Assembly: GCA_016194905.1 (NCBI GenBank)
Contig: JACQAP010000029.1
Coordinates: 1 to 64,000 of the forward strand
Reading direction: 5' to 3'
Origin: Betaproteobacteria bacterium
GTDB lineage: Bacteria > Pseudomonadota > Gammaproteobacteria > Burkholderiales > JACQAP01
DNA: 64,000 nucleotides
Part shown: one piece after another, positions 1-9,528 of the stretch
How positions within the stretch are numbered: position 1 is the stretch's first letter
Layout of the letters: each line of letters starts with the position of its first letter
Made by a program: the position numbers and the translations under genes
The notes under the pieces: model-generated
What the model was told of the DNA's origin: nothing
Seen by the model: the letters and a program-made list of their open reading frames with translations, nothing else
Database searches by the model: none

Positions 1-143
1 AACTGGCGGAGGCGCAGCGCAACCTGGCGCAGGCGCTGTATAACACGATCGTGAACCAGTTGAAGCTCAAGGCGGCGGTGGGCAAGCTCGCCGAAGCCGA
101 CCTGGCCGACGTCAACCTCCTCCTCAAGGACGACGCGCAGTGA
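1..143 (+). CDS. TolC-family outer membrane efflux protein, C-terminal fragment
   Basis: Only the last 46 codons (reading from base 3) are inside the window; the gene starts upstream. The fragment is an amphipathic helix rich in Ala, Leu and Gln with ALYNTIVNQLKLKAAVGKL followed by an acidic tail, which resembles the last periplasmic helix of TolC/OMF channel proteins. Its stop overlaps the GTG start of the next gene, an HlyD-type adaptor, so the two are translationally coupled. The context (adaptors plus an RND permease downstream) supports a role as the outer-membrane channel of a tripartite efflux pump. The assignment rests on a short fragment plus context. Confidence 0.7.
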   Translation, partial: LAEAQRNLAQALYNTIVNQLKLKAAVGKLAEADLADVNLLLKDDAQ

Positions 144-859
144 GACAGTCGCCGTCTCTTTCCATGGTGCGGCGCCTGATCGCCGTACTGCTGATAGTGG
201 TGGCAGCCGGCTGCACACGGGAGGAGTTGAGATCCTTTCGCGGCGTGACGGAGGGTGAGGTCGTCAGGCTGGCGGCGCCGGTGGCGGGCAATCTATCGTC
301 GCTCGACGTCAAACGCGGCGCTACGGTTACCGAAGGAACGAAATTGTTCTCTCAGGCCGAGGCGGGCGAAATCTCCGCACACGCGGACGCGGCGAAACGC
401 CTTGACCAGATCGAGCACGCCGGTGGAAAACGAACTGCCACAGGAACGGACGAGATCGAAACCCTGAAAGCCGAAGTTGCGCAGGCCGAATGGAAGCTCA
501 TGCTGAAGTCGGCTAGTGCGCCGGTCAGCGGCGTGATCACCGAAACGCTCTACGCCAAGGGGGATTGGGTGCCCGCCGGCGCGCCGGTCCTGTCCATCCT
601 CCCGGTCGACAAGATCAAGGTAAGTTTCGAAGTGCCGCTGGCCGTGGCTGCGCATTTGCAGAATGGTCGCGGCGTGACACTCGTCTGTGCGCAATGCGAC
701 AAGCCCGTACAGGCGGCGATTACCTATATTTCACCCTTTGCCACGGCGGAATCTTCCGTCGGCGACTTTCCGGAATTGCACTACCGGGTCGAAGCGCGCC
801 CGGACCCGAAGCAAGCCGTGTTGCTCAAGCCTGGCGAGTCGATTACGGTAAATCTGTGA
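140..859 (+). CDS. Short HlyD-family periplasmic adaptor lipoprotein
   Basis: This 239-residue protein has an N-terminal export signal ending in a probable lipobox (VAAGC, then TREE), so it is likely a membrane-anchored lipoprotein. It has the membrane-fusion-protein layout: a lipoyl half-motif near residues 40-75 (VAAPVAGNLSSLDV), a short helical hairpin about 75-130, the second lipoyl half (SAPVSGVITETLYAKGDW) and a beta-barrel region. The hairpin is short for the family. A CAQC pair sits around residues 190-195, unusual for an exported adaptor. The GTG start overlaps the stop of the TolC-like gene; an in-frame ATG at 164 is an alternative. No ABC permease, the usual partner of short HlyD/YbhG-type adaptors, is visible in the window. 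Confidence 0.75.
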   Translation: MRQSPSLSMVRRLIAVLLIVVAAGCTREELRSFRGVTEGEVVRLAAPVAGNLSSLDVKRGATVTEGTKLFSQAEAGEISAHADAAKRLDQIEHAGGKRTATGTDEIETLKAEVAQAEWKLMLKSASAPVSGVITETLYAKGDWVPAGAPVLSILPVDKIKVSFEVPLAVAAHLQNGRGVTLVCAQCDKPVQAAITYISPFATAESSVGDFPELHYRVEARPDPKQAVLLKPGESITVNL

Positions 860-911
860 TGGTCGTCATTCCGGATATGACTATCGAATTTGTCCTTCTT
901 CAGGCGGGAAG

Positions 912-2024
912 ATGAACCAGGACGGTCCCATGTCATCTCCGGTTGCGTTTCTGTGCTTTCTGTTGCTGGCAACGGTCTGCGCCGGCTGCAGCGACAAGCC
1001 GCAGGCGACTCCGGAGGCGCGGCTGGTCAATGTCGTGCGCGTGACCATCGGCAGCACCAACAGCGATGTCGGTTACTCGGGAGAAGTACGCCCCCGCTAC
1101 GAGACCAACGTGAGCTTTCGCGTGGCCGGCAAGATCGTGGCGCGCAACGTGGAAGTCGGCGGCCTCGTAAAAAAAGGCGATGTGCTGGCGCGGCTCGATC
1201 CGGAAGACCAGCAGCTGAATGCGCGTAGTGCGCAATCGCAACTGGCGGCGGCGAGATCCGAGTACGAGCAGAGCAAGGCCGAGCTCGAACGCTATACCGA
1301 TCTGTACAAGAAGGAATTCATCAGCAAGGCGGAGTTCGACCGGCGGCAAAACGCATACAACGTGGCCAAGGCCAGGTTGGAGCAGGCGCAGGCGCAACTG
1401 GCAGTCACCAAGAATCAGACCGGTTATACGGAACTCGCCGCCGATCACGCCGGCGTAGTCACAGCAATCCTGATCGAGGTCGGCCAGGTGGTTGCCGCAG
1501 GCCAGACGGTCATGAAGCTGGCGCGCACCGACGATCGGGAAGTTGCCATCAGCATTCCCGAAAATCGATTGTCCGAATTGAGCGCCTCCAAGGAAATCGC
1601 CATTTCGCTGTGGGCGGATCCAGCGAAGATTTACAAAGGCAAGGCCCGGGAGGTCAGTCCTTCCGCCGATCCGGTAACGCGCACCTATGCCGCCAAGATC
1701 AGCGTGCTCGATGCCGATCCGGCGATGAAGCTCGGCATGACCGCCAACGTCTACCTCAGGGGCGTTCAGCGCACTGTCGCGGTCATGCTGCCCGCCACGG
1801 CCTTGTTTCAGGATAACGGACATGCCGCGGTCTGGGTGGTCGACAAGGCAAGCAGCCAGGTGAAGCTGGTGCCGGTCGAAGTCGGCGAGTATGTGGAAGA
1901 CAAGGTGGCCGTGCTGTCCGGCCTGAATCCAGGCGATATGGTCGTGCGCGCCGGAGTGCACAAGCTGTTTGTCGGCGAGAAGGTCCGCGTGCACGAGGAG
2001 CCGGTAAAAGAGGCGGTGAAGTGA
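912..2024 (+). CDS. RND efflux periplasmic adaptor (membrane fusion protein)
   Basis: This 370-residue adaptor bridges an inner-membrane RND permease and an outer-membrane channel. It has an N-terminal hydrophobic segment with a Cys after CAG that could be a lipid-attachment site. It has the usual order of an alpha-helical hairpin (about 95-170, with repeated QSQLAAARSEYEQSK-like heptads) between lipoyl halves (residues about 60-90, FRVAGKIVARNVEVGG, and 175-205, ADHAGVVTAILIEVGQVV), then a beta-barrel and a membrane-proximal domain. A purine-rich GGCGGGA lies before the ATG at 912; ATG 930 is also possible. The stop overlaps the GTG start of the permease, so adaptor and pump are coupled. The substrate cannot be told from sequence. 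Confidence 0.9.
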   Translation: MNQDGPMSSPVAFLCFLLLATVCAGCSDKPQATPEARLVNVVRVTIGSTNSDVGYSGEVRPRYETNVSFRVAGKIVARNVEVGGLVKKGDVLARLDPEDQQLNARSAQSQLAAARSEYEQSKAELERYTDLYKKEFISKAEFDRRQNAYNVAKARLEQAQAQLAVTKNQTGYTELAADHAGVVTAILIEVGQVVAAGQTVMKLARTDDREVAISIPENRLSELSASKEIAISLWADPAKIYKGKAREVSPSADPVTRTYAAKISVLDADPAMKLGMTANVYLRGVQRTVAVMLPATALFQDNGHAAVWVVDKASSQVKLVPVEVGEYVEDKVAVLSGLNPGDMVVRAGVHKLFVGEKVRVHEEPVKEAVK

Positions 2025-5000
2025 AGAACTTCAACCTGTCCGAGTGGGCATTGGAGCACCAGGCGCTGGTGCTTTTTTTTATGCTTGCGCTGTTCGCAGC
2101 GGGATTGTTCTCCTATTTCAGGCTCGGTCAGGCGGAAGACCCCGAGTTCACGTTCAAGGTCATGGTGATCAGGGCGATCTGGCCGGGCGCCTCGCCAGCG
2201 GAGATGGAACAGCAGGTCACCGAGCGGCTGGAGAAGAAGCTGCAGGAGACGCCGTATCTTGACAATGTGCGTTCCTTTACCAAATCCGGCGAAGCCACGA
2301 TTTTCGTGACGCTCAAGGATTCGACGCCGCCGAAGGAAGTCGCCGGGGTGTGGTACCAGGTCAGGAAAAAAATCGGCGACATTCGCTTCACGCTGCCGGT
2401 AGGCACGCTGGGCCCGTTTTTCAACGACGAATTCGGAGATGTGTTCGGGAACATCTATGCCTTTACCGGCGACGGCTATACCTACGCCGAGCTGAACGAT
2501 TATGTCGAGGACGTGCGCAAGGAAATCCTGCGCGTACCGGCCGTGGCCAAGGCCGAGGTCGTCGGCGACCAGGATCAGAAAATCTACGTCGAGATGTCTC
2601 ATCGCAAACTGGCCACCCTCGGTATCGACCCGCTGTCCATTTTCAATGTCTTGCGCGAACAAAACGCGATGACGCCGGCCGGTTCGATCGATACCCATTC
2701 GGACCGGATCTTCCTGCGCATTTCCGGCAGCTTCGATTCGGTCGAGAGCATCCGCGAGATCGGCATCCAGGCGAACGGGCGTTTGTTCCGGCTCGGCGAT
2801 ATCGCCCACGTCTATCGCGGTTACGTCGATCCGCCCTCGCAGAAAGTGCGTTACATGGGTCAGGAGGCGATCGCGCTGGCGGTGTCGATGGCCAAGGGCG
2901 GCGATATCCTGCAGCTCGGCCAAGACCTGGAAAAGTCCTTTGCGCGCATCAAGCGGGACCTGCCGGTCGGCATCGAGGTGCACCAGTATTCAAACCAGCC
3001 CGAGGTCGTGAAGCGGTCCGTCGACGAATTCATGAGGACGCTGCTTGAGGCCGTTGTGATCGTGCTCGCAGTCAGTTTCTTCAGCCTCGGCTTCCGCACC
3101 GGCCTGGTCGTCGCCCTATCCATTCCGCTGGTATTGGCCGTTACCTTCCTGATGATGAAGCTGTACGGCATCGACCTGCAGCGGATTTCACTGGGCGCGC
3201 TGATCATCTCGCTCGGTCTGCTGGTGGACGATGCCATTATCTCGGTGGAAATGATGGCAACCAAGATGGAGCAAGGCATGGAGCGGGCGAAGGCCGCTGG
3301 ATTCGCCTACACCTCGACTGCATTCCCGATGCTGACCGGGACCCTGATCACCGCCGCCGCGTTCACCCCGGTTGGATTTGCCAAGTCGTCCGCGGGCGAA
3401 TACACCTTTTCCATTTTCGCGGTGGTGACCATCGCCTTGATGGTGTCATGGGTGGTGGCGGTCCTGTTCACGCCTTATCTCGGTTACAAGCTGCTGCCCG
3501 ATCTCACGCACCATGCGCCGCCGCCCTCCCTGTTCCAGCGTTTCCTGCATGCGCCACTGCATCGGTGGATTCCACGCTTGATCCCGGCGCCGACGGCTCC
3601 CCATCACGGCGACGTTTACGACAGCCCGTTCTACCGGCGCTTCCGGGGACTGGTGGACTGGTGCGTGAATTATCGCAAGACCGTCATCCTCATCACGGTC
3701 GCGGTATTTGCATTGTCGATCTTCGGTTTTCGCTTCGTGCAGAACCAGTTCTTTCCCTCGTCGAACCGTCCCGAACTGATCGTGGATCTGTGGTTGCCGC
3801 AGGGCGCTTCGTTCCAGGCTACCGAGTTGCAAGTGAAGCGAATGGAGGAAAAACTCAAGGGTGACGAGAACGTCCTGAACTATGTCGCCTACGTGGGTAA
3901 CGGCAGTCCGCGCTTCTATCTCCCGCTCGACCAGCAACTTGGTCATCCGAACTTCGCGCAATTCGTGATCGTCACGAAGAACAACAAGGCGCGGGAAGTG
4001 TTATACGACAGAATAAATCGCATCCTGGAAACCGAGTTCACGGTGCTGCGCGGGCGCGTGAACCGGCTGGAGAATGGTCCGCCCGTGGGTTATCCGGTTC
4101 AGTTCCGGGTGGTGGGTAACGACATACCGACGGTGCGCAGGATCGCGTTCGAAGTCGCATCCATCGTGCGCGCCAATCCGAATGCCCAGAACGTGCACCT
4201 CGACTGGAATGAGCAGGTCAAGAACATCCGCCTTGAAATCGACCAGAACAAGGCGCGCGTCATCGGCGTGAGTTCGCAAGGCCTGTCGACCGTGCTCAAC
4301 TCAATCCTGACCGGATACAGCATCACCCAGTACCGGGAGAAGGACAAACTGATCGAAGTGCTGGCCCGCGCCGAAACCGGCGAGCGGCTCGACCCCGGCA
4401 AGCTATCCGAGATCAATGTGCCGACGCAGTCCGGAAAATGGATTCCGCTGGCGCAGATCGCAAAAATAGAATACGGCTTCGAAGAAGGCATCATCTGGCG
4501 CCGCAACCGGCAGCCGTCCGTCACGGTACGCGCCGACACCCGCGGCGACGTCCAGGCGCCGGTGATATCCAAGCAGATCGACCCGCAGCTCGACGCGCTG
4601 CGCGCCAAGCTGCCCGAGTACTACCGCATTGAGATGGCAGGCGCCATCGAAGAGAGCGCCAAGGGCGAAAATTCGATCATTGCCGTGATGCCGCTGATGC
4701 TGATAACGGTGCTCACGCTGCTGATGATCCAGCTGCAGAGTTTCCAGAAGACCATCATGGTGTTGCTGACTTCGCCGCTCGGGCTGATCGGCGTGGCCTT
4801 CATCCTGCTGACGTGGAACGTGCCGTTCGGCTTTGTCGCGAATCTGGGCGTTATTGCGCTGTTCGGCATGATCATGCGCAACTCGGTGATCCTGGTGGAC
4901 CAGATCGAACAGGACATCAAGGCGGGTCATCCGCAATGGAATGCGATCGTCGACGCGACCGTGCGGCGCTTCCGGCCGATCGTATTGACGGCGCTCGCCG

Positions 5001-5176
5001 CCGTACTGGCAATGATCCCGTTGTCGCGCAGCAATTTCTGGGGGCCGATGGCGGTCGCCATCATGGGCGGGTTGATCTCTGCGACCATTCTCACGCTGTT
5101 GTTCGTGCCTGCTCTATATGCGGCATGGTTCCGCGTGAAGAAGCCGGCGCCGGATTTGCCGGGTGACACGGCGTAA
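2021..5176 (+). CDS. RND-family efflux permease (AcrB-type, HAE-1-like)
   Basis: The protein is 1051 residues, the usual size for a proton-driven RND pump of the inner membrane. It has a first transmembrane helix near residues 15-35, a large periplasmic porter domain, a central block of helices, a second periplasmic domain and a final block. The TM4 motif GLLVDDAIISVEMM carries the adjacent Asp pair used for proton relay, and the late GMIMRNSVILVDQIEQ motif is also typical. The GTG start overlaps the adaptor stop (GTGA). Together with the TolC-like fragment and adaptors upstream this makes a complete tripartite exporter. Metal-specific (CusA/CzcA) signatures were not recognised, so drug, solvent or bile-like substrates are more likely, but this is inference. 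Confidence 0.92.
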   Translation: MKNFNLSEWALEHQALVLFFMLALFAAGLFSYFRLGQAEDPEFTFKVMVIRAIWPGASPAEMEQQVTERLEKKLQETPYLDNVRSFTKSGEATIFVTLKDSTPPKEVAGVWYQVRKKIGDIRFTLPVGTLGPFFNDEFGDVFGNIYAFTGDGYTYAELNDYVEDVRKEILRVPAVAKAEVVGDQDQKIYVEMSHRKLATLGIDPLSIFNVLREQNAMTPAGSIDTHSDRIFLRISGSFDSVESIREIGIQANGRLFRLGDIAHVYRGYVDPPSQKVRYMGQEAIALAVSMAKGGDILQLGQDLEKSFARIKRDLPVGIEVHQYSNQPEVVKRSVDEFMRTLLEAVVIVLAVSFFSLGFRTGLVVALSIPLVLAVTFLMMKLYGIDLQRISLGALIISLGLLVDDAIISVEMMATKMEQGMERAKAAGFAYTSTAFPMLTGTLITAAAFTPVGFAKSSAGEYTFSIFAVVTIALMVSWVVAVLFTPYLGYKLLPDLTHHAPPPSLFQRFLHAPLHRWIPRLIPAPTAPHHGDVYDSPFYRRFRGLVDWCVNYRKTVILITVAVFALSIFGFRFVQNQFFPSSNRPELIVDLWLPQGASFQATELQVKRMEEKLKGDENVLNYVAYVGNGSPRFYLPLDQQLGHPNFAQFVIVTKNNKAREVLYDRINRILETEFTVLRGRVNRLENGPPVGYPVQFRVVGNDIPTVRRIAFEVASIVRANPNAQNVHLDWNEQVKNIRLEIDQNKARVIGVSSQGLSTVLNSILTGYSITQYREKDKLIEVLARAETGERLDPGKLSEINVPTQSGKWIPLAQIAKIEYGFEEGIIWRRNRQPSVTVRADTRGDVQAPVISKQIDPQLDALRAKLPEYYRIEMAGAIEESAKGENSIIAVMPLMLITVLTLLMIQLQSFQKTIMVLLTSPLGLIGVAFILLTWNVPFGFVANLGVIALFGMIMRNSVILVDQIEQDIKAGHPQWNAIVDATVRRFRPIVLTALAAVLAMIPLSRSNFWGPMAVAIMGGLISATILTLLFVPALYAAWFRVKKPAPDLPGDTA

Positions 5177-5201
5177 TGCTGACTTTTCCTGCCATGCCGC
5201 A

Positions 5202-6893
5202 ATGAAATCCGGGTCCAAGCTTTACGTCACGCGACTTCTGCTTGGCTGTGTTCTACTCATTGCCTGTGCCGCGCGCACGGTCGTGGCGGAAGAGCAATGC
5301 GGCATCGCGTCGGCTCACACGCTCGCCACCCAGGCCGGATGCGAAATCCTGAAATCGGGAGGCAACGCTTTCGATGCCGCGGTAGCGGTTGCCGCCGCGC
5401 TGGCCGTCGTCGAACCATTTGCATCGGGGATCGGCGGCGGTGGATTTTTTCTGCTGCATCGGGCCGACGACGGATTCGAAGTATTCGTCGATGCCCGCGA
5501 AACGGCGCCGACGCGGGCCACGCGCGAATTCTTCGTCGACGAGAACGGACAGGCGAAACAGCAGGCGTCGCTCGAAGGCCCGACCGCCGCCGGCATTCCC
5601 GGCGAGCCCGCTGCGCTCGACTGGGTCGCCGGCCATTACGGAAAATTGCCCCTGGTGCGTTCGCTGGCACCGGCCATCCGGCTGGCGGAGCGGGGATTTC
5701 CGGCGGACGCGCGCTATGCCTCGGCGAGCGCGTTACGTGAAGCGCTGTTGAAGAACAACGCCGACGCCGCAAAAAGTTTTCTCGACGACGGCAAGGCCGT
5801 CGCGGCTGGGTTCGTCGTGATCCAGCCGCAACTGGCGCGCACGCTGCGCATGCTCGCCGACCAGGGCGGTCAGGGTTTCTATCATGGCGATTTCGCACGC
5901 AAGCTGGCGCAGACGGTGAAATCGGCGGGCGGGTTGTGGGAATTGTCCGACCTGGAAAACTACCGCGTGATCGAGCGGCCGCCGGTCAAGTTCACTTACC
6001 GTGGCGCGAAGATTACCACTGCGCCGTTGCCCTCTTCGGGCGGATTGGTTCTGGCGCAGAGCCTGTTCATCCTCGAATCGGTGGACATGGCGAGCCTGTC
6101 GACAACCGACCGCGTGCACTACGCGGTCGAGGCGATGCGCCGCGCCTATCATGATCGTGCGCGCTACATGGGTGACCCGGATTTCTTTCCCGTGCCGGCA
6201 GCGAGACTGGCATCGCGCGAGTACGCGCGACGCCGCGGCGCGTCTATCGATCCCGCGCGCGCGACGCCGAGCGGCGAACTTGCGGAACAAGCCGGCGCAG
6301 CCGACGAAGGCGGCGATACCACGCATTTCTCGATCATCGATGCGGACGGCAACCGGGTCGCGGCGACCCTGTCGGTGAACGGGCCATTCGGATCCGGTTT
6401 CGTCGCCGGCGGCACCGGTGTGCTGCTGAACAATCATATGGACGATTTCGTTCTCGTGCCGGGTGTGCCCAATCTGTACAAGCTGGTCGGTAGCCGAGCC
6501 AACGCCATCGAGCCGGGCAAACGGCCGCTGTCGTCCATGTCGCCGACCTTTGTCGAGGACGACCGCGGCGTACTCGTGCTGGGCACCCCCGGCGGATCGC
6601 GCATCATCTCGATGGTCCTGGAAGGCATTCTCGATTACGTGGATCAACCGCAAGCCGATCTCGCGCGTTTGCTGGCTGTGCCGCGCTACCATCACCAGTA
6701 TTTGCCCGACCGCATCGAAATCGAGCCGGGCAGTTTCCCGGACGAATGGATCGACGCGATGAAATCCAGAGGACACGCCGTGGAAGTCGGCCGGCGCAAG
6801 TGGGGTAACATGCAGGCAGTGTTCCTCGACAGGAAAACAGGGCGGATCGAATCCGCCAGCGATCCTCGCGGGCAGAGCGGCGTGCTGTTCTGA
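5202..6893 (+). CDS. ggt: Gamma-glutamyltransferase (glutathione hydrolase proenzyme)
   Basis: This 563-residue precursor cleaves the gamma-glutamyl bond of glutathione and related peptides in the periplasm and self-processes into large and small subunits. ATG 5202 is chosen because it begins a clean signal peptide (MKSGSK, hydrophobic core, then VVAEEQ); an upstream GTG at 5163 overlaps the permease gene and adds a non-signal stretch. The autocatalytic site is seen in DTTHFSIID, with Thr373 the expected nucleophile, and the substrate loops GNAFDAAVA, GIGGGGF and PLSSMSPT are present. It starts 25 bases after the efflux permease and 28 bases before sorA, so it may be in one transcript with both. 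Confidence 0.93.
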   Translation: MKSGSKLYVTRLLLGCVLLIACAARTVVAEEQCGIASAHTLATQAGCEILKSGGNAFDAAVAVAAALAVVEPFASGIGGGGFFLLHRADDGFEVFVDARETAPTRATREFFVDENGQAKQQASLEGPTAAGIPGEPAALDWVAGHYGKLPLVRSLAPAIRLAERGFPADARYASASALREALLKNNADAAKSFLDDGKAVAAGFVVIQPQLARTLRMLADQGGQGFYHGDFARKLAQTVKSAGGLWELSDLENYRVIERPPVKFTYRGAKITTAPLPSSGGLVLAQSLFILESVDMASLSTTDRVHYAVEAMRRAYHDRARYMGDPDFFPVPAARLASREYARRRGASIDPARATPSGELAEQAGAADEGGDTTHFSIIDADGNRVAATLSVNGPFGSGFVAGGTGVLLNNHMDDFVLVPGVPNLYKLVGSRANAIEPGKRPLSSMSPTFVEDDRGVLVLGTPGGSRIISMVLEGILDYVDQPQADLARLLAVPRYHHQYLPDRIEIEPGSFPDEWIDAMKSRGHAVEVGRRKWGNMQAVFLDRKTGRIESASDPRGQSGVLF

Positions 6894-6921
6894 CAATGGC
6901 GGGAACGGAGCAGGAGGAGAA

Positions 6922-8151
6922 ATGAGAACCAGACGGGATTTTTTGAAGGTCTCCGCGGGCGGCCTGCTGCTTGCCGGTGGGGCGCGCTGGGTCGAATTCG
7001 CCAATGCAGCAAACGACTTCGGACCGGCCTCGTTGCCCTCCGGCACGCTCGAGTCCGCGCAATTGGGTAGCCTGCCTGGCAAGCTGCCGTTGATCAAAAA
7101 GTCCTTCCGTCCGCCGAATTTCGAAACCCCCGTCAGCTATTTCAACGAAGCATTCACGCCGAACAATGCATTTTTCGTGCGCTACCACCTGGCCGGTATT
7201 CCTGAGATCGATGCCGCGCAGTGGAAGTTGGCCATTGCTGGGGAATCCCTCGAAAAGCCTCTTGAGCTGACCTACGAGAATCTGACGCGCGGCTTCGAGA
7301 CGGTCGAAGTGGCCGCAGTGTGCATGTGTTCGGGCAACCGGCGCGGCTTGTCGCAGCCGCATGTGCCAGGCGTGCAATGGGGGCACGGTGCAATCGGCAA
7401 CGCGAAATGGCGCGGCGTGCGCCTGCGCGATCTGCTCAACAAGGCAGGGCTGAAAAAAGACGCAGTCGAAATCGTGCTGCAGGGCGCGGATGGCGCGGTG
7501 CTCGACAAGACGCCCAACTTCGTCAAGAGCCTTCCGGTCTGGAAGGCAATGGACGAGAACACGCTGGTGGCGTTCGCGATGAACGGCGAAAAGCTGCCGC
7601 ATTGGAACGGCTTTCCGGCACGCATCGTTGTGCCCGGCTGGACCGCCACTTACTGGATGAAGCACGTGACGTCGATTGGCGCGGTATCGCAACCCTTCAA
7701 GGGTTTCTGGATGAATCCCGCCTACCGGATTCCAAAAGGCAAATTCCCGATCGTCGATCGTTTCATCAGCCAGGAGACCGAGGCCAATACGCCGATCACC
7801 GAGATGGTGGTCAACTCGCTCATCACCAGCCCGGATAGCGGTAAAAAAGCCCGGCTAGGCGAAGCTGTCACAGTTGCCGGCGTCGCCTGGGACGGCGGTT
7901 ACGGCATCGTTACCGTCGAGGTGTCGGAGGACGAAGGGAAAATCTGGCAAACGGCGCAACTGGGTGCGGATCTCGGCCGTTTTGCATGGCGCCAATGGTC
8001 GCACCGTTTTACGCCGGCGCGGCCGGGCCGGCATGCGGTGCTGGCGAGGGCGACCAATCGCGCCGGTGCAACGCAGACTTTCGAGCTTATTTTCAATCCC
8101 GCCGGCTACCATAACAATGTGGTCCAGCGCGTCGAGATCGAAGCGACTTAG
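6922..8151 (+). CDS. sorA: Sulfite dehydrogenase molybdopterin subunit (SorA-type)
   Basis: This 409-residue protein belongs to the sulfite oxidase family. It begins with a twin-arginine signal (RTRRDFLK, then a hydrophobic stretch to about residue 30), so it is exported folded with its molybdenum cofactor. The Mo-ligating cysteine is expected at Cys136 in MCSGNRRG, and GFPARIVVPGWTATYWMKH matches the conserved anion/cofactor region; a C-terminal dimerisation domain follows from about residue 300. The small c-type cytochrome gene right after it makes SorAB sulfite:cytochrome c oxidoreductase the best match, ahead of SoxC or YedY. A strong Shine-Dalgarno (AGGAGGAG) precedes the ATG. It would oxidise sulfite to sulfate and pass electrons to the cytochrome pool. 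Confidence 0.9.
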   Translation: MRTRRDFLKVSAGGLLLAGGARWVEFANAANDFGPASLPSGTLESAQLGSLPGKLPLIKKSFRPPNFETPVSYFNEAFTPNNAFFVRYHLAGIPEIDAAQWKLAIAGESLEKPLELTYENLTRGFETVEVAAVCMCSGNRRGLSQPHVPGVQWGHGAIGNAKWRGVRLRDLLNKAGLKKDAVEIVLQGADGAVLDKTPNFVKSLPVWKAMDENTLVAFAMNGEKLPHWNGFPARIVVPGWTATYWMKHVTSIGAVSQPFKGFWMNPAYRIPKGKFPIVDRFISQETEANTPITEMVVNSLITSPDSGKKARLGEAVTVAGVAWDGGYGIVTVEVSEDEGKIWQTAQLGADLGRFAWRQWSHRFTPARPGRHAVLARATNRAGATQTFELIFNPAGYHNNVVQRVEIEAT

Positions 8152-8159
8152 GAGACCCC

Positions 8160-8435
8160 ATGAGAACACTGCTGGTTTTCGCTCTCCTCTCGGTACTCCC
8201 GGCATCTGCCGGGGAAAGCGACTTTCATTTGAAGGACGGCCCTGGAAAGCAACTGGTCGAGGCCAATTGCACGATGTGCCACAGCCTCGACTATATCCAG
8301 ATGAACTCGCCGTTCCTCGACCGCAAAGGTTGGGAAGCCTCCGTGAACAAGATGATCAAGGCGATGGGCGCTCCCATTGCCGAGGCGGACGTTCAGAAAA
8401 TCGTCGATTATCTGGTGTCCCAGTACGGCAAGTAG
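8160..8435 (+). CDS. sorB: Monohaem cytochrome c subunit of sulfite dehydrogenase (SorB-like)
   Basis: This 91-residue exported protein has a signal peptide ending near ASAGES, one haem-binding motif CTMCH at about residues 36-40, and a Met in NKMIKAMGAP that could be the distal haem ligand. The size and position, 8 bases after sorA, fit the small cytochrome partner of SorA, which takes electrons from the Mo centre. It could in principle be any small periplasmic cytochrome c; the adjacency is the main reason for the call. Confidence 0.85.
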   Translation: MRTLLVFALLSVLPASAGESDFHLKDGPGKQLVEANCTMCHSLDYIQMNSPFLDRKGWEASVNKMIKAMGAPIAEADVQKIVDYLVSQYGK

Positions 8436-8483
8436 CCGGGTCCCGGAGACGCATTTGCCGAACTGTCGTTACAATACGGCTTC

Positions 8484-9452
8484 ATGAAGACGACGTTTCT
8501 TGATTTCGAGCAGCCGATCGCCGAGCTCGAGGCGAAGATCGAAGAACTGCGTTATGTGCAGGACGATTCCGCGGTCGACATCTCCGAGGAGATTTCGCGC
8601 CTGCAGAAGAAGAGCAGCACGCTGACCCGGGATATCTACGCGAAACTTTCGGCGTGGCAGATCTCGCAGGTGGCGCGCCATCCGCAGCGGCCGTATTCTC
8701 TGGACTACTTCCAGAATCTGTTCACCGATTTCGAGGAGTTGCAGGGCGACCGCTCATTCGCGGAGGATCCGTCGATCGTCGGCGGGCTGGTACGCTTCGG
8801 CAGCCAGACGGTGATGGCGATCGGCCACCAGAAAGGGCGCGATACCAAGGACAAGCTCTATCGCAATTTCGGCATGCCGAAGCCGGAAGGCTATCGCAAG
8901 GCGCTGCGACTGATGAAGCTCGCCGAGAAATTCGGCGTGCCAGTGATGACGTTCGTCGACACGCCGGGTGCTTATCCCGGAGTCGGCGCGGAGGAGCGCG
9001 GGCAATCGGAAGCGATCGGACGCAACCTGTACGCGATGTCGGAATTGCGCGTGCCGATCGTGGTCACGGTCATCGGTGAAGGTGGATCGGGAGGTGCGTT
9101 GGCGATTGCCGTAGGCGATGTCACGCTGATGCTGCAGTATTCGATCTACTCGGTGATTTCGCCCGAAGGGTGCGCGTCGATCCTGTGGAAGAGCGCCGAC
9201 AAGGCGCCGGATGCGGCCGAAACCCTGGGCATCACGGCCAACCGGCTCAAGACGCTGGGGCTGGTTGACCGCGTGGTGGCCGAACCGCCGGGCGGCGCCC
9301 ATCGCGATCCGACGGCGATCATGCAGACCTTGCGCAAGGCGCTGCAGGAGGCGCTCTCGGAAGCTCAGGAAAAGCCGATCAACGATCTGGTGGAAGCACG
9401 CTTCGAGCGTTTGATGGCTTACGGCAAGTTCAAGGAAGCGGCGGTTCGCTGA
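8484..9452 (+). CDS. accA: Acetyl-CoA carboxylase carboxyltransferase subunit alpha
   Basis: This 322-residue cytoplasmic protein, with AccD, transfers the carboxyl group from biotin to acetyl-CoA to give malonyl-CoA for fatty acid synthesis. The full length and the start [22 protein letters not shown] are typical. Conserved segments include [27 protein letters not shown]-type residues, [18 protein letters not shown] and [15 protein letters not shown], which form the acyl-CoA binding and oxyanion regions. It is followed by a strong intrinsic terminator. Confidence 0.97.
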   Translation: MKTTFLDFEQPIAELEAKIEELRYVQDDSAVDISEEISRLQKKSSTLTRDIYAKLSAWQISQVARHPQRPYSLDYFQNLFTDFEELQGDRSFAEDPSIVGGLVRFGSQTVMAIGHQKGRDTKDKLYRNFGMPKPEGYRKALRLMKLAEKFGVPVMTFVDTPGAYPGVGAEERGQSEAIGRNLYAMSELRVPIVVTVIGEGGSGGALAIAVGDVTLMLQYSIYSVISPEGCASILWKSADKAPDAAETLGITANRLKTLGLVDRVVAEPPGGAHRDPTAIMQTLRKALQEALSEAQEKPINDLVEARFERLMAYGKFKEAAVR

Positions 9453-9481
9453 GCTGTTTCGCCGTTCCGCCGATTTATCCG

Positions 9482-9512
9482 GATACCCCGCGCGAGCGGG
9501 GTATCTTGTTTT
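9482..9512 (+). terminator. Rho-independent terminator after accA
   Basis: A perfect 10-base-pair stem (9482-9491 with 9496-9505, arms GATACCCCGC and GCGGGGTATC) closes a GCGA tetraloop and is followed by TTGTTTT at 9506-9512. It lies 30 bases after the accA stop and 17 before tilS, so it should end the upstream transcript. Confidence 0.92.
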
Positions 9513-9528
9513 GGCACGCTGACTGGCA

